DNA of 64,000 nt, from NCBI GenBank assembly GCA_033239125.1, contig BSWB01000002.1, positions 52,797,001 through 52,861,000 of the forward strand. The letters are read 5' to 3'. Every line of letters begins with the position of its first letter. The first letter of the stretch is position 1. Origin of the DNA: Fagopyrum homotropicum (lineage: Eukaryota > Streptophyta > Magnoliopsida > Caryophyllales > Polygonaceae). Shown in pieces: positions 1 to 9,343 of this stretch. The translations under genes and the position numbers were made by a program. The notes under the pieces are model-generated. The model was not told where the DNA came from and did no database searches. It saw only the letters and a list, made by a program, of their open reading frames with translations.

Positions 1-65
1 GCATCGTCATCGTCGTTGAGGTAGATGACAACGCCGAACAACTTGATAAAGCGCTTAGCATCCAT
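1..65 (-). CDS. Possible 5' end of a host gene, cut by the window edge
   Basis: On the minus strand an ATG at 65..63 opens a frame of 21 codons that runs off the window, beginning M-D-A-K-R-F-I-K-L-F and continuing into a run of Asp. Upstream on the same strand (66-185) is a pyrimidine-rich, UTR-like stretch, and an AT-rich TATA-like stretch lies at about 188-197. That order is what a plant promoter, leader and start would look like. The product is not recognised and only 65 nt are visible, so this may be chance. Confidence 0.25.
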   Translation of the reverse strand, partial: MDAKRFIKLFGVVIYLNDDDD

Positions 66-1221
66 CAGGAGGCGGTGATGGAACAAGAAAGAAAAGGAAG
101 CGGTTAAACTGGAAACGAATGGTCGAATGATCGAACGTGAAAGAAAAGGAAGGAACTGATGATCGATTCAAGGAGGGAGAGGGTAATGTATATATCAACA
201 GAAATAATTAGATAGATTTTGGGAAACTAAATACTTTCCTAAATTATTTAGGATTCTATCAATTTTAATTTCTGGATAATCTTTATTCCAAATGATATGT
301 GGTTAGTTTCCTAAATTATATCTTATGGTAAACAAAATCTATCTGTTAAACAAAATATATATCAACACAAATCCTTCGCTCCTAAATAATTTTTTAGGAT
401 TCTATCAATTTAAATTTCCAGATCATGTTTATTACGATTTACGAAGGATATGTGGTTAGTTTCCTAAATTATTTTTTAGGCTTTCATCAATTTAAACTTA
501 CAGATAATTAATGTTAATTATAATAATTAATATATCAATTTTTAGTTTTATCTCTAAATGATATATATACTATCAGTTTTGATAGTTTTTATAGTTAGTC
601 ATATATTGTTTCATTAATTTAGTAATTATGTCTTTATACACTTTTTTACTTGAACTAATAAAAACAATATCTGAACTACAATACACAATGTTCAAGCTAA
701 TGATGATGTAGATATCACAAAATTATAGCAATATGTATTTTGCTGAAAAATCCAACAGTGTAAGTAACAAGATAAATGAAGCAATAAGGCTTAACAAAAA
801 CATGAACAATATTCATTTACATATGATATTAAATAATATTGCTCAACCAAGTTAAATTATAGTGCAACCGCTCATTTGTATTTTCTTCTTATTGATTGGT
901 CCTCAAAAACAAGGGATGTGCAATTAATATAGTGTAAACTGTCAAACAAAGTATTTTAGTGGGATGACTAACACGGTAGAGCTTTGGTCTCTATATGAAC
1001 ACAGAATAATAGAAAACATGCATCGAAAATAAACACAAAAAAACCATATGTAAGAGCCTTAGTTCTATAGGGAACCCGCCCTTGCGGTTTTGCAGGGTGG
1101 GCGCCGGTTTTGTTAACCGTCTTGCTTTCTTTCTAATTGTCTTCCCTGTTAAGCTTTCTGATAGCATGAATTATAGTCTATATTTTGGGGTTTGTTTGGA
1201 CGTTTTATCTTCAATAATCTG
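66..1221. other. AT-rich intergenic DNA
   Basis: No coding region is supported here. From about 200 the sequence becomes strongly AT-rich with short dispersed repeats (listed separately). Between 560 and 1080 I see nothing recognisable. Confidence 0.6.
226..515. repeat. Imperfect AT-rich direct repeats
   Basis: A phrase made of tttcctaaatta, then ttaggattctatcaattt, then a short variable stretch, then ggatatgtggttag is repeated about three times with irregular spacing (around 230, 375 and 460). This looks like decayed local duplication of an AT-rich spacer or a small non-autonomous element. No terminal repeats or target duplication were found. Confidence 0.45.
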
Positions 1222-1740
1222 CATGTTAGCATGTATAATATGTGATTATATTACCATTTCATCTACCTTTGCGGGAATCGAGGTCTACACCTAGTTTTGC
1301 TGTAATTGTAGGTAAAATGGCACGTTTTGCATAAAAAAGGAGCAAAAGGAGTCATGAGTCATTTGGAGCTACATCCAGGGAGCATAGCCCTGGATTAAAG
1401 ATTCACTTTGGACCAGTTTTGAGAGATTTCACATTCAGTTATGACTCACCTCGGTTGACCAGAGATTCATCTCGACCGAGGTGATCCAGGGACGCCGACT
1501 CGACCGAGGCAAACACCTAGGACGCGGCGAGAATATTTTATTCTTGGCTGAGATCTTTTATCTTTGGAAGGTGATCTTATGTTTTTGGGCTTGGCTCCTG
1601 GAAGGAAGAAGATATGCAGAATCATATATTTTACCTATTTTTATGGGAAGAGATCTTTCTAAGATATTTTATCTTTGGAGGGTTATTTTCCTATAAAAAG
1701 GGTTGGATTTCCACAAATCCAACATCCCGCTTACACCGGA
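1222..1740 (+). mobile_element. Divergent Athila-type LTR fragment with TATA box
   Basis: The stretch begins with the same ten bases as the Athila LTRs further on (TGTTAGCATG). It then has a 34-nt stretch (from about 1280, containing the word tctacac and ending in taggta) that matches the equivalent LTR position at about 24 of 34 bases. A TATA-like tataaaaa sits at 1692-1699. Palindromic words of the CTCGACCGAG type occur at about 1450-1510. The similarity is patchy, and the right border is not defined because the following sequence belongs to a chromovirus leader. Confidence 0.45.
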
Positions 1741-1864
1741 TCATGTTATACCATCGATCAGGGTTTATAGCATGCAGCAGCCATACTCCAGTTGGGTGTA
1801 TATGTGCATATATATACATATGACATATATATAGCTTTATATGTTAGGTGTGCATACCCCGCAA

Positions 1865-2990
1865 ATGGCTCGGACTAGAGCGACATCTGTAGTAGGACGA
1901 GGTAGGGGTAGACCTCCTCTTCCTTCAGTAGTGATAGGTCAGGGACAGGTTCTCATTGTTGATCCGCCTACAACGGAGGATGTACACGAGGGGTTGTTGA
2001 GATTGTCGTTCATGAGACTGTGAATGGTACGGCAGCAAGACAGAGATCTCAGCGAGTTAGTCAGATGACTCGGATCATGTCTCCATGAGGGGACCAAAGT
2101 TCCGCGCTTACATCCGCAGAGTCGAGGAGGCCGTCAAGGCAGGTAGACATGCCCCGGATATGCCAGCACATGTGGGATCGTTTGAGATGTCCCAGGGAGC
2201 TACTCAGTTGCCAATCATCCCAGCACGCACTACTGGGGTTATTAGAGCTCCATAGGAGTCGAGAGGGCCTCAACCACACACTTGGTTGAAGGCATTTCAT
2301 CACGTGGGAGTATCCCCTTTCTCTAGAAAGGTAGGGTGAGAGTTTGAGATATGCATTGGCCATGTAGACTCAGCACTTGAGTCTATCAGATGTCCAAAGG
2401 ACAGACGGAAGTACATACTCTATTCCGTGACCTAGCCTAACAGTGGCGGAGGACCATACGGATTCGAGCTACCAGCTATGACTAGATGCATAGTATAATC
2501 AGAGAGCATTTTTGCCTTGCCTCTCTGAGGAGGGAGAAACTGTAGAACTTTGTTGAGGTTGGTTTCGAGGATGTGCCGATAGCAGAGGCGATTAGTAGAT
2601 TCTAGGAGGAGTTCACACTATTGGATCTAGTTGCACCTCCAGATGATCAGCAAGTATATCTATTCTCCCGTCGATTGAGGGAGAGTACCCGGTTCTACAT
2701 GGCAGGTTTTCATTGCGAGTCTCTGATAAACTATCAAGATAGAGCATCGGCTTACGAGCGTGAGCCGCCAAGCAGAGGATGACTTCTCACACAAGAAGGT
2801 CTGAGAAGAGACAATCTACTAGGCAAACTAGGGCAGGAGCATCAGGGTACGGGCGAGGCCAGACTCAGGGTCGCTCGAGCTACCCAATTTCTACATAGAC
2901 TTCTAAGAGAGGACGACAATGTCATAACTGTGGACTGTGGAGGACCTGGACATTTACGATTTGATTGCCCCAAAGCACCAGTGACATGCT
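1865..2990 (+). pseudogene. Decayed chromovirus (Tekay-like) gag
   Basis: An ATG at 1865 opens a frame M-A-R-T-R-A-T-S-V-V-G-R-G-R-G. The gag start of the nested Tekay-B element (M-T-Q-T-R-V-V-S-V-V-G) resembles it, so this is the gag N-terminus of a Ty3/gypsy chromovirus. A stop follows at about 2021, after which gag-like sequence continues in broken frames. Near 2910-2980 there is a zinc-knuckle remnant, with Cys residues then G-P-G-H and D-C-P-K across a frameshift. No protease or RT follows, because the sequence is cut by a reversed Athila fragment at about 2990. It is a dead, truncated copy; the family call rests on the N-terminus and knuckle only. Confidence 0.55.
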
Positions 2991-3987
2991 TCTTAGAAAG
3001 GTTCAACTACGCCAGGATTTAGGCAATCTTTAACCAAGACTTAAAGGTATAACAATGTATGCACGACAAAAGAAACCACGGGTGGATCTTGGTGAAATCT
3101 CGGTCGAGATCCTCAAGAACACCCCGTGGAAACGTCTCTGCGACGGTTAAATCACAACTCTCAGGGTCCAATTTGTTTGTAATGTCAATCTATCATCATC
3201 TTAACCACAACCTTCAACCAATCACCCTAGAATCGTAAGGATTTTTAGCCAACAATCATCATATTCATATCAACAATCATATATATGGTAAAGAATGGAA
3301 GGGAACCAATAGAACTCAAGAAAACACAATAAATTCCAAACAATGAATCTCCAAATATCATAAACTGATCTAATCCACAAACAATCTCCGTTCTTGTGTT
3401 CTAAAGAGAAGAAAATAAACAACCAAAAAATCTCACAAAAATCTCTCAACCTCCAATGTAGCCAAAGTATGATTTGTCAATCCGTTTTCGAGTATGAATC
3501 CAATGCTCTTAAATTCCGTCTTTCCAAAAGTGCCGTCTCTAATGAAATGTGTATTCAGCCGTCCTTTAACCTTGATGCTGCCTTCTATCCTATAGGATAT
3601 AATTAGGGTTAAAAATATCTCGTTTTGGGCTGATGACGTGGAAACCATGGTCAAACCCGAAGAAAATCTCGTCCGTGGAATGATGTCCTCATCCGAGATT
3701 CCTTCTCTGAGACGTGTTTTCTCTTTGTTCACCTTTTGTATCTTCCAAGACCTGACTTTATGCTTCTTCTTAAGCTCTCTTATACTTCCATTGAGGTCCA
3801 CCTTGATCAACATTTCATGAATGCTCCTTTTCCACTCCAAATCAGCGCCAATTCACCTATAATCATCATAAAGTTTGTGTAGATCTCGATTCTAACATAA
3901 TAGGTGAATATGACCATAAATGCCACAAATATATGTCTATGTGCACAAAAGAAGGGGATAAACTACCTATATGCCTTCATGCTATCA
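2991..3987 (-). mobile_element. Truncated Athila-type 3' LTR (Athila-3), reversed
   Basis: Read on the minus strand from 3987 this begins TGATAGCATG and contains the block around atctacacaaactttatgatgattataggt seen in the intact Athila LTRs. Further in (about 3300-3130) it carries the U5 phrase ending in ttggaccctgagagtt, and then a nested inverted repeat at about 3090-3150. The LTR is cut at about 2991, so its U5 end is missing. It is clearly a different, older subfamily than Athila-1 and -2: the palindromic core is built on atctcggtcgagat instead of ccacggccgtgg. Confidence 0.7.
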
Positions 3988-5253
3988 AAATACCTTATAC
4001 TTGCCTCTTGCTTGTCCTCGAGAAAGGTTCAAATCTAGAATACCAAGATTTATGAAATATGAATGCAAAGACAAGGAAAAACACAATATTATTAGTTTTG
4101 TGCTTCTATTCAAGGATCACTCTCTAAACTTGTTTCATAGCCTCGGAAAACTGTTATGTGAGCAAAAGGAATCATATCATTAAAAGAATACTCATATCTT
4201 GCAAAAACTTCAAAACAAGCATCATAACCTGAAGCATATCAAAATCAATTATGAAAAATCCAATTTAAACCACAAAGTCAAACAAGATGCTCAAAGATCT
4301 TAAGGTCTTTCAAATGAAGGTCAAGAAACGTGTTAGGGTCGAATATGTATAGGATATATGGTGCAAATCCGGGAAAAGGAAAATAGTATCACAACTGCAA
4401 TAAGAAAACTCAACATCCTTTAATAAGTTCTTTTTCACTACTCTTTTGCATCTTTTCTTTTTATACTTTCACTTGAGAACATGGATAGAGGTGCACAATA
4501 ACCGAAGCCTAGGAAATCAACGAACCTCAATTTCTCGAGGTGCCTCAAACTGTAATGCCCATACCATGACTCGTTAGGAATATCGCTCATTCTGACCTCT
4601 AACAAGACACAAACACCCGTCTATGTGAATGGTTCGGAGATACTCATCATCATGATTGACTTCCCCAAACATATTTTCTAACACAATTCATCACTTTCGA
4701 CTTTAACTTCACAACTTTCACTAAAGCACATCCGAATTCCCAGCTAGGTAAAAGAAAGGCAAAATTTTACATGAGGTGCTAAAAGCGTGATCAAGAAGAA
4801 GAAAGGAATAAAAACGAAATGCCTTAATCATATCAATAAGAAGTGCAAGAATTTATTAAGCGATTTCAACCTTCAATTCTCAACATGATTTAGACAAAAT
4901 TTCAAATTATCCAACTTGCAAGAAATTCCAACAAAACATTCAAATCCTTCACATTCCATAATTCAGTTTAAAAACATAAAAATTGTCAAAAACCATTCCA
5001 CAAGAAATATCATCATCGAGGCCTTTTCCGTTCCTAGAAGCACAAAATTTTTAAAATTTTCAATTTTTTGGATTTTTGAAAGCCATAGAATGCAAGACAA
5101 TAATGAAGCGTGTGACAAGAAAGTAAAAGTGCAAGGTACGATAGACATACATCTAAGAAAAGTATCATAGCAGTTATTACAGACCAAGTTCAAATTCATC
5201 CCATACTTGAATTACACATTGTCCCTAATGTGAAATAAAGAAAAGAACTCACA
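3988..5253 (-). other. Athila-3 3' untranslated region with polypurine tract
   Basis: This matches, in reverse, the 1.3-kb stretch between ORF3 and the 3' LTR in Athila-1 (26911-28208). Shared phrases include one about Athila-1 27600-27700 (here about 4560-4670) and the tract next to the LTR (ggcaagtataaggtattt, minus strand, at about 3988-4005). A small hairpin, cacatt-agggac-aatgtg on the minus strand, lies at 5215-5232. No coding capacity. Confidence 0.7.
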
Positions 5254-5913
5254 ATGTCTCATGAAGCAAATAAAACCAACTACAAAGAAGTGGAATCACA
5301 TAGGCGGTGGCGGCGGTGGGAACGGGAAGAAGGAGGGATCATAAGCTCTCCCGAACTGCTGGTAGTAGAAGTCCTACATTATCCGAGCATCCCTAAGGCG
5401 TGCCTGCTCCTGGGTGTCAAGGTGCCTATCAATGCGCCCTATGCCGGTGCGAATTCCGGCAACGGAAACTACCAAGTCTCCAATGCTAGACTCAAGTCCG
5501 TCGAGCTAGCTGGGACGCTCGTCGAGCCAAGTAGGACGCTCGGAAGTGCTAGCTCGACGGTGGGAGATACTTTGAGTGCGGTGAGAGTTCGATCTCCTAG
5601 GCGGCTCTTGGAACTTTCCCATAGGAGAAAAACTAGCCGGCTGATCCGAGAAACTACCAAAATCAGCCTCAACATCAACACCGCGAGGACCAGCATTTGT
5701 CCTAGTGTCCATATCCTTCATACCCTCAGCATCAGCAGCGGGAACCTCATCATAATCCTTTAGACCTGCCCTATGAGCGTGCATCGGAACAAAGGCGAAC
5801 TTCCAGTACTAGGGGTCCCTAAGAGTATACTGAGCACTCCACGGGATCTCTCTAGCCACCTTCCTTCCTAAGCCATGGCCACATAGGTGGGCCACGGCTA
5901 CGGGGAACAAGGA
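5254..5913 (-). pseudogene. Athila-3 ORF3 C-terminal remnant
   Basis: The minus-strand translation in pieces matches the C-terminal part of the Athila-1 ORF3 protein. It has M-H-A-H-R (M-H-A-N-R in Athila-1), then F-S-D-Q-P, then R-R-A-S-T-S-E-R-P-T-W (R-R-A-S-V-S-E-R-P-T-W), and ends in Y-Y-Q-Q-F-G-R, S-F-F-P-F and a run of prolines. Several stops and frameshifts interrupt it. The upstream part is missing because a chromovirus LTR lies against it at 5914. Order on the minus strand is ORF3, 3' UTR, 3' LTR, which confirms one reversed element. Confidence 0.7.
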
Positions 5914-7211
5914 TGTAGCACTCCGAATCTGTGGGACTCGGGGCGCTACACGGCTAGGATCTCACAGTGGATCCTAACCCTAGCCTGACAACAACTTTCC
6001 TGGATCTTACAACAAGGCACAAATAGATTAAAACCAAATACATAAAACTGTATAAATATATACTTCAAAGGTTTATAAAACACAGTCGAGTACAAAACGG
6101 CAACATCATAACCTTACAAGTACAAAATACCCCAAAACCCTCGCACAACCTAGTGTACGGAAGCCCTCGGCTGATCATCCATCTGGCTTACTCTATAGTC
6201 CTCCTATCCTGCGGAATATCTACAACACTGTATAAATCGTTAGCTAACAAAAATGAATAAGAATGAAGTAATAACACATACACACATCAACACATCACAA
6301 TATGTAATGTCACAAACACATCCGTTTATTATCTTTAATTATGTTATTCCATTACTAATTCAACTTCTTTTGTGGCACGAGGAGCCTAAAGAACCTCTCC
6401 TCTTCCCCCGTTAACACAGGGTTTGTGTGGAGATGGAATTACCTCCCCGTGCTACTAGCTTCCGAGAACCTTCTCTAGTCAGCGAGCTTTGACAACTGGT
6501 CACCGCGCAGTTATAATACACTTGGGCCATATAAGGTAATGAAGTGGTCATCCTAGTCCGGTTTAAGTTGTAAATGCAACAATCATATGCGCACACACAC
6601 AACCATCACAAACACTCAAATCCACAACTGCTCGCTAAGTAAGTTCTATGGACTTACCTATCACAAACGTCAACCTGTACCACGTCACGGTTTCCCCTCG
6701 AGGAGACGATCAACGCCTGCATCAGCAAGGCAAAAAATATGTCAAATGCGATCCAAGGTTAGGGGATTCCACCTCCTAACCCCATAACCAATCCCACACC
6801 ATAACTCGAATCTAAACCTCGATATCTCAATATAACTCATAATTCCTCAAATCTCAAGGTGACATCTACTCAACATTCCTCAATCACAATTCTAATCCTA
6901 ATTTAATTAATTAACCTTTAATTAAATAATTAATTAAATTTCACCAAAATAACGTTTAGCCCGTAGGCAATTTCTAAACCCACTTGTCATCAAATTTCAT
7001 CAAACAAACAACCCATAATTCCTAGAAAAATATAACGACCATAATGGAATTTCCAATTATCCATTTTGACAAGACTAAGGTCAATTTAGGTCATATCGCA
7101 TTACGGAAAACGAATAAATTCATAACGTATTCGTTACTAACCCGATAGACGATCTGATAGAAGATTTGGAATCACAACGACGCAGGCTACGCATGGACAA
7201 CATCAAATTCA
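5914..7211 (-). mobile_element. Truncated chromovirus LTR (LTR-A), reversed
   Basis: Starts tgtagcactccgaatc, a mutated form of the tgtaacaccccgaatc that starts the reversed LTRs of Tekay-B, and stays alignable with them through 7211, where the match stops. About 700 bp of U3 are missing. It contains the shared intron-like module: donor hairpin at 6639-6657, branch-like ctaac near 6240 and acceptor at 6209 (minus strand). It is older than Tekay-B because differences are frequent. Confidence 0.8.
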
Positions 7212-7536
7212 CCAAAATAACGTGTGTCTTTTTCAGTTTTTGCATCAATTGTGTTTTACCCGAAAGAGCTAAATACAAAGAAGTTGTTGTATAAACGAGC
7301 GTATTGTCGAAAGTGTAGCCCAACGTTCGTTAAGTCATTGAACAATTATAGGAGTGGAATGGAGAAAGGGTTAACAACGAGCCGAACAACACCTATTTGG
7401 CAACAGAAATATGGAGGCTCGGACGCAACTAATGGCAGAGCAATTTTCACAGGGCCATTGCAAAGGTAATTTCATCAGTGTTTGCGGTATGTGCTCTATT
7501 CCTATGGTCATCTAGATTTTTTTCCTGTTGTATTCT
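7212..7536. other. Unassigned DNA flanking Athila-1
   Basis: This is the left part of the Athila-1 insertion site; it continues at 29915. An 81-codon frame (7224-7469) has a C-x2-C pair and resembles an exon preceded by a tttttcag acceptor, but I do not recognise the product and it has no support beyond length. Confidence 0.4.
7532..7536 (+). repeat. Target-site duplication of Athila-1, left copy (attct)
   Basis: Five bases attct directly precede the LTR and are repeated at 29915-29919 directly after the right LTR. A 5-bp duplication is the norm for Ty3/gypsy integrases. Confidence 0.9.
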
Positions 7537-8082
7537 TGTTAGCATGAAATATTGTGATATTTTAGGCACGTTTTCTAAGTGTATTTGATCCATATTGATA
7601 GTCATTGATTGAGTATTGATGCATTTTTGAGCTAGTTTGTCTATAATGTCGATATAGAGATCTACACAAGCTTTATGTTGATTATAGGTAATTGAGAGCT
7701 ATTTCCGAACGGAATTGAGCAAGGATGGATTGATTGAGCATGTCCATGAATTGAGGGCATTCCTAGGAGCTAAGGGAGTGTCAACTTGAAGGATGCACGA
7801 GACTAAGGAAGAATCACGTTCTTGCCCTAAACCACGCTCTAAAATACGGCCGTACTACTTTCCACGTTCAAGTCCACGGCCGTGGAACCATGGCAAGGGA
7901 AGCGTGGTTCATTCCAGCAACTTCTACGGCTGTGGAGGAGTTGTGACAAACCGTGTTGATTTCCACGCTCTAAATTACGGTCGTGGAACCCTTCCACGAC
8001 CGTGATCTTGGCGATCTTTTTCGCCACACTTTAAGCCACGATCTCCTACGCAATTGGGCCGGGCCGATATTTTATCTTACAT

Positions 8083-8090
8083 TATAAAAG
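8083..8090 (+). promoter_or_regulatory. Athila-1 LTR TATA box (tataaaag)
   Basis: The TATA box sits 20 nt after a gggccgggccg stretch and is followed by gacggacga. The same element is at 28755 in the right LTR and at 55830 in Athila-2. Transcription should start about 30 nt downstream, making 7537 to about 8115 U3. Confidence 0.75.
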
Positions 8091-8606
8091 GACGGACGAA
8101 GAGAGATTTCGTCACCTTGACTTACGCATAGACATATCTTACGCTTGCGCTTGGATTTTGCCCTAATTTCGCATTTGGCGGAAACTGTGTTTGGGAGATT
8201 TGCGCCTTGTCATTGGGATTTCCGGATTGACGGAAGATTCGGAAGATTGCTTGCAAGAAGATTTCGCTTCTTGCTTAGGTTTGATTTAGAAGACGGATTG
8301 ACATCCCATTCTTCCTTCTTATCTAAGATTTGTGTTTGTTTGTGTTATTCCGAATCTATTGACGATTATTGTTCTTGATTGTGACTTTGAGGTTGATTCG
8401 AAAGTTATTGAAGGTTTTCGGAAGTTTTTATCTTTCAATCTTTTAAACCTTGAATTTGATATCAATATGACTATTGTTGGCTAATAACCCTTAACAATTC
8501 TAAGGTGAAGGGTTGATAGTTGTGGCTTAGATAATGATAGATCGATCGTAAACAGATTGGACCCTGAGAGTTAGAGAGAATCGCCGACAACCCTAATCCA
8601 CGGTCT

Positions 8607-8641
8607 GTTCTTGAGCTTCCACGGCCATGGAACTCAAGAAC
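8607..8641. repeat. Long palindrome in the Athila-1 LTR
   Basis: Arms gttcttgag and ctcaagaac enclose ttccacggccatggaa. In the right LTR (29279-29313) the core is the perfect ttccacggccgtggaa, so the left copy has one transition. In Athila-2 (56397-56425) the arm sequence differs but pairing is kept. As RNA it would be a stable hairpin in the transcript leader. Confidence 0.85.
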
Positions 8642-9248
8642 TAGCCGTAATTTTGTGTTAAGTTACGAACTTGCTTTTACTTTAATCCAAAGTTAAAGAT
8701 TTGCTTTAACTTAGTCTTGGCTTGCCTTTTCTAGGTGGTAGTGAAGCCTCAACAACCTCTACCTCGATTGTGAGTGTCACAACCTTAATCGGTTTAGTTA
8801 GTCTTGATCCTTGGGTTATAAGTTTGGGTATTTGACGTTAATATTTACCTATAGAACCTTTCTATACTGAAGCCTCAATAACCTTTATAGAGAGTGTCTT
8901 TTAGATGAGTCATATAAGGTTTTTGGAACTTCATCGTACGATTACCTTACATTAGGATACCTTTGCATATCTCAACTCTGTCCTTATATCATTAGTATAT
9001 CTTGAATCGATTGCCACAGCTGGATTCCTGGATCTTTAGGATTGTTGTTTTCCCAATATATTTGCAAAGCTTAACCTTTTATTGCTTGACAATTTACAAA
9101 CTGAATTTGTTCCCCCCAAATCCCTGTGTTCGATACTCTGGAATTCTTGCTTAACTACGTCGATCCGTACACTGCGGGTTCGCTTGCTTGATTTCTGGTT
9201 TTATAATTAAAGCTTATTTGCACGCACGCTAAGTGGCGAACAAGTTTT

Positions 9249-9265
9249 TGGCGCCGTTGCCGGGG
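9249..9265 (+). promoter_or_regulatory. Primer binding site for tRNA-Asp (Athila-1)
   Basis: TGGCGCCGTTGCCGGGG lies 6 nt inside the 5' LTR. It is the exact complement of the 3' 17 nt (with CCA) of plant tRNA-Asp(GUC). Athila elements are known to use tRNA-Asp; this is from recall of the tRNA sequence, not a search. Confidence 0.9.
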
Positions 9266-9343
9266 ATTTGGTCTAGGCCAAATTCGGTTTTCCGTTGTCA
9301 AGCTTGGGAGCTTCTCCCTTGTTATTTGATATCCTTTGAGTGC

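Larger units (their letters stand above)
7537..9242 (+). repeat. Athila-1 5' LTR
   Basis: Runs from TGTTAGCATG to GGCGAACA. U3 holds a dense block of palindromic words (7812-8010), then a TATA box at 8083-8090. The region downstream of the TATA carries a second palindrome (8607-8641). Small frames inside, such as 7793-8005, are conserved between LTRs only because the LTRs are copies; they lie upstream of the TATA box and are not credible genes. Confidence 0.95.

Noticed and set aside
5254..5763. 169-codon plus-strand frame
   Set aside because: It is antisense to the decayed ORF3 of the reversed Athila-3, which matches Athila-1 ORF3 on the minus strand.
7793..8005. 70-codon frame conserved in both Athila-1 LTRs and, longer, in Athila-2
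   Set aside because: It lies in U3 upstream of the TATA box; similarity comes from LTR copying, and the peptide is just the translated palindromic words.
9249..9265. Possible tRNA gene fragment (tRNA-Asp 3' end complement)
   Set aside because: Only 17 nt, complementary and next to an LTR: it is a primer binding site, not a tRNA gene.
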